Below are positions 1-6,043 of a stretch of 10,094 bases of DNA, in pieces (within the stretch, counting starts at the first letter, position 1; every line of letters starts with the position of its first letter). The DNA comes from an uncultured Bacilli bacterium. GTDB taxonomy: Bacteria; Bacillota_I; Bacilli_A; RF39; UBA660. The notes below the pieces were generated by a model, which saw only the letters and a program-made list of their open reading frames with translations, was not told where the DNA came from and did not search any database. The stretch is from the NCBI GenBank assembly GCA_947589695.1, contig CANQBY010000030.1, positions 1 through 10,094 on the forward strand, written 5' to 3'. Position numbers and translations under genes: made by a program.

Positions 1-1
1 T

Positions 2-66
2 CTTGCTCATATAGCTTATTGTACTTTATATATGGGCAAGCATATATGGTCATCCTTTACCGACCA
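2..66 (+). other. Structured segment at left edge, possible 3' part of an RNA or leader
   Basis: Bases 2-13 and 29-40 pair over 12 bp with one G-U (CTTGCTCATATA with TATATGGGCAAG, loop 14-28). A second, smaller hairpin pairs TGGTC at 47-51 with GACCA at 62-66. ATATATGG occurs twice, at 28-35 and 42-49, so the second copy could compete for part of the first stem. An intrinsic terminator follows directly, so this may be the 3' end of a structured RNA, an attenuator, or the 3' UTR of a gene outside the window. I could not match it to RNase P RNA, tmRNA, 6S or a tRNA. No reading frame here is convincing. Confidence 0.4.
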
Positions 67-69
67 AAG

Positions 70-105
70 AAAAAGTTTCTATTAGTTTTTAATAGAGACT
101 TTTTT
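70..105 (+). terminator. Intrinsic terminator, probably bidirectional
   Basis: The arms 70-84 and 90-104 pair over 15 bp (one G-U) around a 5-base loop. The 3' arm ends in a T run and the 5' arm begins with an A run, so the hairpin could stop transcription from either side. It separates whatever lies left of the window from the small unit starting near 164. Confidence 0.85.
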
Positions 106-128
106 CAAGTAAATAATTATCAAACATA

Positions 129-157
129 TTGACTAATTATTAGTTATTAGATATAAT
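129..157 (+). promoter_or_regulatory. Sigma-A promoter of the candidate small RNA
   Basis: TTGACT at 129-134 and a consensus TATAAT at 152-157 are separated by exactly 17 bases. Transcription would start near 163-165, at the foot of a hairpin. No start codon with a usable ribosome site follows before the terminator at 229-256. Confidence 0.8.
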
Positions 158-163
158 AATAAT

Positions 164-256
164 GCAATGCATAATGTAATGCATTGTTCTTCTAGTCTAT
201 TCTAGAGGAAATGTTTCAAATTTCATACGTGGGAACTCCATTCTTTCCCACTTTTT
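164..256 (+). ncRNA. Candidate small RNA of about 92 nt, unknown family
   Basis: This stretch lies between a near-consensus promoter and an intrinsic terminator. It can fold into three successive hairpins. Hairpin 1 is a perfect 8-bp stem, 165-172 with 179-186 (CAATGCAT/ATGCATTG). Hairpin 2 is 188-195 with 202-209, 8 bp with one G-U. Hairpin 3 is the terminator stem 229-235 with 245-251. Bases 210-228 are left single-stranded and could be a pairing region. The next gene has its own promoter at 311-339, which argues for an independent transcript rather than a leader, although an attenuator of the downstream gene is not excluded. It matches no RNA family I recognise; the SRP RNA signature is absent. 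The transcript is inferred, not observed. Confidence 0.55.
229..256 (+). terminator. Intrinsic terminator of the candidate small RNA
   Basis: GTGGGAA at 229-235 pairs perfectly with TTCCCAC at 245-251 around a 9-base loop, followed by five T at 252-256. The stem is GC-rich compared with the surrounding DNA, as expected for a real terminator. Confidence 0.8.
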
Positions 257-310
257 GTTTGCTTTATTTTAATAAATATTATTTATAATTAATTCTTAAT
301 TTATTTAATA

Positions 311-339
311 TTGACAACCTCTTTTAATTAAGCTATTAT
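311..339 (+). promoter_or_regulatory. Sigma-A promoter of the 670-residue protein gene
   Basis: A consensus TTGACA at 311-316 is followed after 17 bases by TATTAT at 334-339. Transcription would start near 346, leaving a leader of about 15 bases that is mostly the ribosome site AGAGGA (349-354), six bases before the ATG. The -10 box sits inside a perfect inverted repeat (333-350). Confidence 0.8.
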
Positions 340-350
340 TATCATAATAG
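333..350. promoter_or_regulatory. Perfect inverted repeat over the -10 box, possible operator
   Basis: CTATTAT (333-339) and ATAATAG (344-350) are exact reverse complements around a 4-base centre. The repeat covers the -10 box, the predicted start of transcription and the first bases of the ribosome site. A repressor bound here would block RNA polymerase; an RNA hairpin is less likely because the start point falls inside the repeat. All but one pair per arm is A/T, so chance in AT-rich DNA is possible. Confidence 0.35.
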
Positions 351-360
351 AGGAATTATT

Positions 361-2373
361 ATGAACCAAAATGAATTAAATAAATTTTTAAAAAAATTAT
401 ATGATCTTTTAAAAAAAGATGAAATTATTACTAAAGAAGCTTCTACATCTTCTGAAAAAATAGCTATTATTACTTCTTATCTAGCTAAATTAGAGCGGGT
501 TCAAAATCTTGCTGCTACGCATAATCGTTTAAATTTAATTAAAAATTTATATTATGACCGCTATCTTATCAAAGAAGAAAATATTCCCGAATCTTATTGG
601 CATTACTTAGAAAATGGTTATTTTGAAAATGGTAATGGTAAGTATAATCTTACTAACCCTGTTACTGATGAAGAAAAAGAAATCCGCGCGGATCATGTTG
701 CTCGTATTTATCGGGAACAAAAAGAAAGTCTTGATGTTTGGTTAAACTATTTCTTAAGTAAAGATTCTTCCTATTTAGATATGTGGGCTAAAGTTTGGGC
801 TTTTCAAGGTATGTTAAAAATGGGTACTTTTAATAAAAAAACTAATAGTTATAATAAACGTACTCTTAATACTGTCGCTCCTTTTGTTAATTTAAATGCT
901 GAATTAGTAGGTAAATGTGTCAAATATTTAAAACAACACTTAAATAAAGAAACTATTGCCGATGAAGATATTCAAAGATTAGTTAATACCGAAAGTTTTC
1001 CTAAACTTTATGAAAGTCTTTTAAGAGAGAAAACTAATACGCCTGTTAGTCCCAATTTAGATGGAAAATGGGTTAAATATCCCGGCTTTAATGAAGAATC
1101 TGCTATTAAACTTTATAATTCCTTACAAGGCTATAACACTGGTTGGTGTACCGCAGGCGCTTTATCAACTGCCAAAGTGCAAATTTGTGGGGGAGATGGG
1201 TATGCCGGAGGTGACTTTTATGTTTACTATCTTAAAGATAAACAAGGAGAATATAAAATTCCTAAAATTGCCATTCGCATGGAACGTCATCATATTGGTG
1301 AAATAAGAGGAACAGCTGAAGGACAAAATCTCGAATCGGGTTTTGAAGATGTTCTAGCTTCTAAACTTCAAGAATTTCCTGATAAAGACCTTTATCTTCA
1401 AAAACTTCATGATATGGCCTATTTAAAATCTATTTATACCAAATTTCAAAATAAAGAAGATTTAACTCGGGAAGAATTAAGTTTTATTTATGAAATAGAT
1501 AATCCTATTAATCGCTTTGGTTATGATGAAGATCCTCGAGTTGAAGAAATCAAAAAAAATCGCCATTTTAAAAAAGATTTAAGTTTCTTACTAAATTGTA
1601 AACCTAGTGAAATTGGTACTAATCGTTTTGATTTATTAAGAAAATTAGTCTATTATCAAGGTGATATTGAAAAAAGTGAAGTAACTAAATCTCAAAATCT
1701 TTTTATGAAAATGCCCGATATTATTGATGGTGATATGCTTTTATCTAGTCTAACTATCGAACCTAATCTAAAATTACCTAAAAAAATTACGTATGGTCTT
1801 AATTTACAATCTCTAACAACTGTGGATACTCTCGTTTTACCGCGTTATGTTGGTAGTGATTTAAATCTCGAGTCTCTTACTACTTATAATGAACTAATTT
1901 TACCTCAAAACATTAAAGGTTGTCTCTTTTTATCCTCTTTAGAAAATGCCCAAAATTTAGTTTTTCCCGCGATAATCGATGGCGATGTTGATTTATCTAA
2001 AGTAAAAACGATGAATAAAGTAGTTTTACCTAAAAGAATTGAGTATTCTCTTTACTTAAATTCTTTAACTAGTCTTGATAAAGTTGCTTTGCCGGAAATT
2101 GTCGGTGGTCGTCTTTATTTAAATCAATTAGAAATTAAAGATTTGCGTAATGTAAAGCTTCCTCAAGTTATTGGTACTGATATTGTTTTAAAAAGTGGTA
2201 AAATAACTCTTCCTGAACTAAAAGCCGAGTTAGCTCAATATCAAGAATTAACTCCTCTTTTAGAAGAAAGTACTTCTTCCTCATTAAGAAGAGGGAAAAT
2301 TAATCTTTTAATCATTTTAGTTCCTTTATTAATTATTTTCTTAGGTATATTTCTTGCTATTTTCCTTCTTTAA
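361..2373 (+). CDS. Uncharacterised GWC-motif / LP-repeat protein with C-terminal membrane anchor
   Basis: Function unknown. The 670-residue product has four parts. Residues 1-230 are mainly helical and include a conserved-looking stretch around 141-175 (WAKVWAFQGM, then KRTLNTVAPF). Residues 235-335 form a central domain with GKWVKY, NTGWCTAG (259-266), GGDFYVYY (283-290), IPKIAIRM and EIRGTAEGQNL (314-324). The cysteine followed by a strand-rich region and an RG..xQN motif is faintly like the PcfJ family of mobile elements; that link is inference. Residues 451-620 contain repeats of 21 residues, most starting LP or FP (472, 493, 514, 535, 556, 577), likely a leucine-rich-type solenoid. Residues 647-670 are a hydrophobic segment after RRGK that ends the protein, predicting a tail anchor with the rest in the cytoplasm. 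From memory, unverified, related proteins without names occur in CPR bacteria and uncultured gut Firmicutes. The ATG is supported by AGAGGA and a near-consensus promoter. It is probably monocistronic, because mutS has its own promoter. Confidence 0.9.
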   Translation: MNQNELNKFLKKLYDLLKKDEIITKEASTSSEKIAIITSYLAKLERVQNLAATHNRLNLIKNLYYDRYLIKEENIPESYWHYLENGYFENGNGKYNLTNPVTDEEKEIRADHVARIYREQKESLDVWLNYFLSKDSSYLDMWAKVWAFQGMLKMGTFNKKTNSYNKRTLNTVAPFVNLNAELVGKCVKYLKQHLNKETIADEDIQRLVNTESFPKLYESLLREKTNTPVSPNLDGKWVKYPGFNEESAIKLYNSLQGYNTGWCTAGALSTAKVQICGGDGYAGGDFYVYYLKDKQGEYKIPKIAIRMERHHIGEIRGTAEGQNLESGFEDVLASKLQEFPDKDLYLQKLHDMAYLKSIYTKFQNKEDLTREELSFIYEIDNPINRFGYDEDPRVEEIKKNRHFKKDLSFLLNCKPSEIGTNRFDLLRKLVYYQGDIEKSEVTKSQNLFMKMPDIIDGDMLLSSLTIEPNLKLPKKITYGLNLQSLTTVDTLVLPRYVGSDLNLESLTTYNELILPQNIKGCLFLSSLENAQNLVFPAIIDGDVDLSKVKTMNKVVLPKRIEYSLYLNSLTSLDKVALPEIVGGRLYLNQLEIKDLRNVKLPQVIGTDIVLKSGKITLPELKAELAQYQELTPLLEESTSSSLRRGKINLLIILVPLLIIFLGIFLAIFLL

Positions 2374-2390
2374 AATTAAAACTTTAATTT
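2373..2390. other. A/T-only perfect inverted repeat between genes
   Basis: AAATTAAA and TTTAATTT are exact complements around AC, directly after the stop codon and overlapping the -35 box of mutS. It could be a weak terminator or merely AT-rich sequence. No T run follows, so I do not call it a terminator. Confidence 0.3.
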
Positions 2391-2416
2391 ACTATCTTCT
2401 TTATCCGTGTTATAAT
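2388..2416 (+). promoter_or_regulatory. Extended -10 promoter of mutS
   Basis: TATAAT at 2411-2416 is preceded by TG at 2408-2409, giving an extended -10 element. TTTACT at 2388-2393 is a 4-of-6 match to the -35 box at 17-base spacing. The predicted leader is about 20 bases and contains AAGGTGA (2432-2438), six bases before the ATG. Confidence 0.7.
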
Positions 2417-2444
2417 AAATGTACTAAAAACAAGGTGAATTTTT

Positions 2445-4991
2445 ATGAAGTTAGAAGAAGTAAATATAAATGAATTAAGTCCAATGATGCAACAATACGT
2501 TGAGATAAAAAAATCTCATCCCGAAGAATTGTTGTTTTTTCGTTTAGGTGATTTTTACGAATTATTTTTTGAAGATGGAATTATTGCCTCTAAAGAATTA
2601 GAACTTACTTTAACTGGTAAAAATGCTGGTCTAAAAGAGCGAATCCCTATGTGTGGCGTTCCTTTTCATAGTGTTACTCCTTATATTGAAAAACTAGTGG
2701 AAAAAGGATATAAAGTGGCTATCTGTGAACAATTAGAAGATCCTAAAAATACGAAAGGCATGGTAAAAAGAGGGGTAATTGAAGTTATATCTAAAGGTTC
2801 TATTGTTAATCTTGAATCATTAAATGAACATGATAACAATTATATCGCTTCTTTACTTGATTTAGAATATCTTTATCTTTTAACTTTCGCGGATATCTCT
2901 ACAGGAGAATTAAAAAGTCTTAATATTCCCCATAATAAAGAAAAACTAATTAATGAAATTTTACATTTAAATATTAAAGAAATAATTTTAGAAAATAATA
3001 ATGATGCTGAACTCTATAATTTATTAAAAAACACTTATAGTATTGAATTATCTATTTCTAATAATTATTTAACGGAAGGCTACGAAACTTTAATTAATAG
3101 TGTTACCGATACCCGAGTAAAACAAGGTCTAAGACATTTACTTTATTATTTAGTAGTTAAAGAATTAAAAGATTTAAGTCATATATCTAGTGTTACGATT
3201 GTAAATAAAAATGATTATTTAGAAATGAATATTCATACCGTCCGTAATTTAGAACTTGTGGAAACTCTTCGCTTAAAAGAACGAACTTATTCTCTAATCT
3301 GGCTTTTAGATAAAACTAAAACAGCGATGGGTTCTAGGAAACTAAAAGAATGGCTTTTAAATCCCTTGCGTAGTATTCCTAAAATCGAGGAAAGATATCA
3401 TAAATTAGAAGTTTTAAATAATGAATTTATTTTAAAAGATGAACTTCGGGATTTATTATATGAAGTCTATGATTTAGAAAGATTATGCGCTAAAGCAATC
3501 ACGGGTAATCTAAATGCCCGAGATTTACTCCAAATCAAAAATTCTCTTGGTGTTCTTCCTCGCATTAAAGATATTCTTGAGGAACTAAAATTTCCTTATA
3601 ATCTTAATACTCATGAAGATTTATATAATTTATTAGAAAAAAGTATTTATGAAAATCCTCCTCTTAGTATTAAAGAAGGTTATTTAATTAAAGACGGTTA
3701 TAATAAAGAATTAGATGAGTTAAAAAGTATTCGTTCGGGAGGTAAAGATTTTATTGCCGAATTTGAAACGAAAATTAAAGAAGAAACTGGTCTTAAAAAC
3801 TTAAAAGTTGGTTTTAATCGCGTTTTTGGTTATTATATTGAAGTAAGTAAAGGCCAAGCATCGCAAGTAACTGAAAAATTCGGTTGGGAACGTCGTCAAA
3901 CTTTAGCCAGTGCGGAACGTTTTATTTCGCCCGAGTTAAAAGAAAAAGAAAGTTTGATTTTAAATGCTGAAGAAAAAATTTTTGATCTTGAATATAATTT
4001 ATTCTGTGAAATAAGAGAAATCTTAAAAAAAGAAGTTTTAAAAATTAAAGAAACTGCGAGTATTATTAGTGAAATTGACGCTTTAATTTCCCTTGCAGTT
4101 TGTGCCGATGAATATAATTTTGTGCGTCCTACTTTAAATGAAGATGGTCTATTAGAAATAATTGATGGTCGCCATCCGGTGATTGAAGCAGTGAGTAAAA
4201 CTCCTTATGTTCCCAATGATGTTATTATGGATAAAACTACGGATGTTCTTCTTATTACTGGCCCTAACATGAGTGGTAAATCCACCTTTATGCGCGAAGC
4301 TGCAATTATCATTATTTTAGCGCAAATGGGTTCTTTTGTGCCTGCCAAAAGTGCGAAATTGCCAATTATTGATAAAATATTTACCCGTATTGGTGCTAGT
4401 GATGATTTAGTAAGTGGGGAATCTACTTTTATGGTCGAAATGAAAGAAGCCGAAAGTGCTCTTGCTTCGGCAACTCCTCAAAGTTTAATTTTATTTGATG
4501 AATTAGGGCGTGGCACCGCAACTTATGATGGTATGAGTCTAGCCCAGGCAATTTTAGAATATGTTGCAAAGAATATTAAATGCAAAACTTTATTTTCTAC
4601 GCATTATCATGAATTAACGAGCTTAGATAAAAAATTTTTAAATATTAAAAATGTCCATGTTGCCGCGAAAGAAGAGGGGAATATGATTACTTTTTTACAT
4701 AAAGTGAAAAATGGACCGGCCGATAAAAGCTATGGTATTCATGTCGCCCGTCTTGCTAATATGCCGGAAGAATTATTATCCAGGGCGGAGGATATCCTAA
4801 ATAGTTATGAAACTAAAACTGAAAAGACTCATCCGGTTGATAATAATGTTCAACTTGCCATGAACTTTGAAATTCCGAGTCAAAATAAAGATTGTCTAAG
4901 AGAAAAATTAAAAACCATTGATCCTCTTCATACTACCCCCATGGAAGCCATCAATATTTTATTTGAATTAAAAGAAATGGAAAATAAATAA
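2445..4991 (+). CDS. mutS: DNA mismatch repair protein MutS
   Basis: MutS recognises base mismatches and small loops in newly copied DNA and, as an ATP-driven sliding clamp, recruits the later repair steps. At 848 residues it is full length for the MutS1 family. The N-terminal mismatch-recognition motif is present as FYEL, with the key F37 and E39. The connector, lever and clamp regions follow. The C-terminal ATPase has the Walker A motif GPNMSGKST at 606-614, the signature region GESTFMVEM, Walker B LILFDELGRGT with D685 and E686, and the H-loop histidine H720 in STHYHEL. QLAMNF at 803-808 could be a degenerate beta-clamp-binding motif, and a typical C-terminal helical tail (TPMEAINILFELK) follows. 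All catalytic residues I can check are intact. mutL, the usual partner gene, is not next to it; the stop codon overlaps an acetyltransferase gene instead. Confidence 0.97.
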   Translation: MKLEEVNINELSPMMQQYVEIKKSHPEELLFFRLGDFYELFFEDGIIASKELELTLTGKNAGLKERIPMCGVPFHSVTPYIEKLVEKGYKVAICEQLEDPKNTKGMVKRGVIEVISKGSIVNLESLNEHDNNYIASLLDLEYLYLLTFADISTGELKSLNIPHNKEKLINEILHLNIKEIILENNNDAELYNLLKNTYSIELSISNNYLTEGYETLINSVTDTRVKQGLRHLLYYLVVKELKDLSHISSVTIVNKNDYLEMNIHTVRNLELVETLRLKERTYSLIWLLDKTKTAMGSRKLKEWLLNPLRSIPKIEERYHKLEVLNNEFILKDELRDLLYEVYDLERLCAKAITGNLNARDLLQIKNSLGVLPRIKDILEELKFPYNLNTHEDLYNLLEKSIYENPPLSIKEGYLIKDGYNKELDELKSIRSGGKDFIAEFETKIKEETGLKNLKVGFNRVFGYYIEVSKGQASQVTEKFGWERRQTLASAERFISPELKEKESLILNAEEKIFDLEYNLFCEIREILKKEVLKIKETASIISEIDALISLAVCADEYNFVRPTLNEDGLLEIIDGRHPVIEAVSKTPYVPNDVIMDKTTDVLLITGPNMSGKSTFMREAAIIIILAQMGSFVPAKSAKLPIIDKIFTRIGASDDLVSGESTFMVEMKEAESALASATPQSLILFDELGRGTATYDGMSLAQAILEYVAKNIKCKTLFSTHYHELTSLDKKFLNIKNVHVAAKEEGNMITFLHKVKNGPADKSYGIHVARLANMPEELLSRAEDILNSYETKTEKTHPVDNNVQLAMNFEIPSQNKDCLREKLKTIDPLHTTPMEAINILFELKEMENK

Positions 4992-5503
4992 TGGACTATC
5001 AAATTAGAGAAGCTAAACGTGAGGATTGTTTCATAATTCCTAAAATTACCACTATCTGTTGGCAAGAAACTTATCCTGGTATTGTTAGTGAAGCCTTTTT
5101 AACGAAATTAAAATTAAATGAAAAAGATCGAATCCAAAAAGCTTATGCCGAGTTTAACTCTACTCCTTATCAAGAACTAGTATTAGAAGTAAATGGAAAA
5201 GTAGTTGGTTTTGTAAGATATGGTAGTAGTAGTTATCCTAAAATTCCTCAATGTGGTGAAATATTTGCCTTATACATTTTAAAGGATTATCAAGGCTATG
5301 GCTATGGTAAAAAATTAGTAAATGCGGCTTTAGCAAAATTAAAGAATCAAGGCTTTAAAGCTGTAATTATTGGTTGTTTAGCCGAAAATAAATCTAATGA
5401 CTTTTATAAGCATATTGGGGGCAAGTTAATTGATACCCAATATTATACTGGTACTGGAGAAAATATTTTAGAAAACTTATATTTATTTAATTCTTCCAAT
5501 TAA
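4991..5503 (+). CDS. GNAT-family N-acetyltransferase
   Basis: The product is a 170-residue single-domain GNAT enzyme, which transfers an acetyl group from acetyl-CoA to an amine; the substrate cannot be read from the sequence. The acetyl-CoA pyrophosphate-binding motif A is LKDYQGYGYGKKLV, with QGYGYG at 101-106. The preceding strand IFALYI and the later AENKSNDFYKHIGGKLI (131-147) are the other usual landmarks. The N-terminal WQETYPGIVSEAFL segment is common in small-molecule or ribosomal-protein acetyltransferases of this family. Its ATG shares one base with the mutS TAA (TAATG), so translation is probably coupled to mutS and no separate ribosome site is needed. A role in mismatch repair is not implied. 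Confidence 0.9.
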   Translation: MDYQIREAKREDCFIIPKITTICWQETYPGIVSEAFLTKLKLNEKDRIQKAYAEFNSTPYQELVLEVNGKVVGFVRYGSSSYPKIPQCGEIFALYILKDYQGYGYGKKLVNAALAKLKNQGFKAVIIGCLAENKSNDFYKHIGGKLIDTQYYTGTGENILENLYLFNSSN

Positions 5504-5529
5504 ATTAGTAATCAAATAATTTAAAACTT

Positions 5530-5557
5530 AAAAAAGATTAGTTTTCTTTTCTTTTTT
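5530..5557 (+). terminator. Weak candidate terminator after the mutS-acetyltransferase unit
   Basis: AAAAAAGA (5530-5537) can pair with TCTTTTTT (5550-5557). A shorter pairing of AAAAGA with TCTTTT (5545-5550) leaves CTTTTTT as the T run. The stem is nearly all A-U, so its strength is doubtful. Its position between the acetyltransferase stop and the nusB promoter makes it the only candidate end for the mutS transcript. Confidence 0.3.
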
Positions 5558-5570
5558 CGTGTTAAATAAA

Positions 5571-5599
5571 TTGAATTATCTAAAAATATAAGATATAAT
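5571..5599 (+). promoter_or_regulatory. Sigma-A promoter of the nusB-xseA-xseB-proS operon
   Basis: TTGAAT at 5571-5576 and a consensus TATAAT at 5594-5599 are 17 bases apart. Start of transcription would be near 5606, so the leader would be very short and the ribosome site AAGGTGA (5605-5611) would lie at its 5' end. No other good promoter was seen before the right edge, so all six genes probably share this one. Confidence 0.75.
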
Positions 5600-5617
5600 T
5601 AAAAAAGGTGATTTTAT

Positions 5618-6013
5618 ATGGCTGTAACCAGAAGTGAATTAAGAGAAAAAATAATGATTATATTATATCAATATGATTTAATGACTAGTAATAAAGTTAA
5701 ATGTGATTTAGATAAAATTATCAAAGATAACGTTACTTTAGAAAATGACTTTGTTAAAGATATGGTCTACGGAGTAGTAACTACCAAACAAGAATTAGAT
5801 ACTATTGCCAATAGTAAAATGATTGATTGGGATATCTCCCGGATTGATAAGACTGGTGCCGCCATCTTAAGGCTTGCCATCTATGAACTTAAATATACGG
5901 ATACTCCCGAAGTAGTCGTCATAAATGAAGCCATTGAACTGGCGAAAAAATATAGTGATGATTCGGTAAGAAAAATAATTAATGCAGTCTTAGATAAAAT
6001 AATAAAAGAATAA
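5618..6013 (+). CDS. nusB: Transcription antitermination factor NusB
   Basis: NusB binds the boxA RNA element together with NusE (ribosomal protein S10) and helps RNA polymerase pass through rRNA operons without premature termination. The 131-residue product matches the family in length and is all helical. Conserved landmarks are RSELREKIMIILYQ (5-18), W71 followed by ISRIDKTGAAILRLAIYEL (73-91), and the PEVVVINEAIELAKKYS segment (97-113), ending with the KIINAVLDKI helix. AAGGTGA six bases before the ATG supports the start. It leads an operon with the exonuclease VII genes, an order seen in many Firmicutes, with 30 bases before xseA. folD, ispA and dxs, frequent neighbours in related operons, are absent here. 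Confidence 0.96.
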   Translation: MAVTRSELREKIMIILYQYDLMTSNKVKCDLDKIIKDNVTLENDFVKDMVYGVVTTKQELDTIANSKMIDWDISRIDKTGAAILRLAIYELKYTDTPEVVVINEAIELAKKYSDDSVRKIINAVLDKIIKE

Positions 6014-6043
6014 CTAAAAAAATTTAATAAAGAAGGTGAGAAA

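Noticed and set aside
48..66. GGTC...GACCA resembling the 3' end of a tRNA or tmRNA
   Set aside because: There is no T-arm GGTTCRAATCC sequence and the stem is only four or five pairs, so it is not a tRNA-like end.
2..85. Open frame running in from the left edge and ending at TAG 83-85 (27 codons)
   Set aside because: It ends inside the 5' arm of the terminator, shows no recognisable motif, and all the frames here are short. A gene tail cannot be told from chance.
211..290. Small reading frame starting at ATG 211 after AGAGG
   Set aside because: The ribosome site would be only two bases from the ATG, and the frame runs through the terminator hairpin.
1061..1306. 81-codon reading frame in another frame of the 670-residue protein gene
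   Set aside because: It lies wholly inside a gene with clear domain and repeat structure and has no ribosome site or family features.
2373..2390. A/T-only hairpin as a terminator of the first large gene
   Set aside because: The stem contains no G-C pair and no T run follows, so terminator function is not supported; it is kept only as an inverted repeat.
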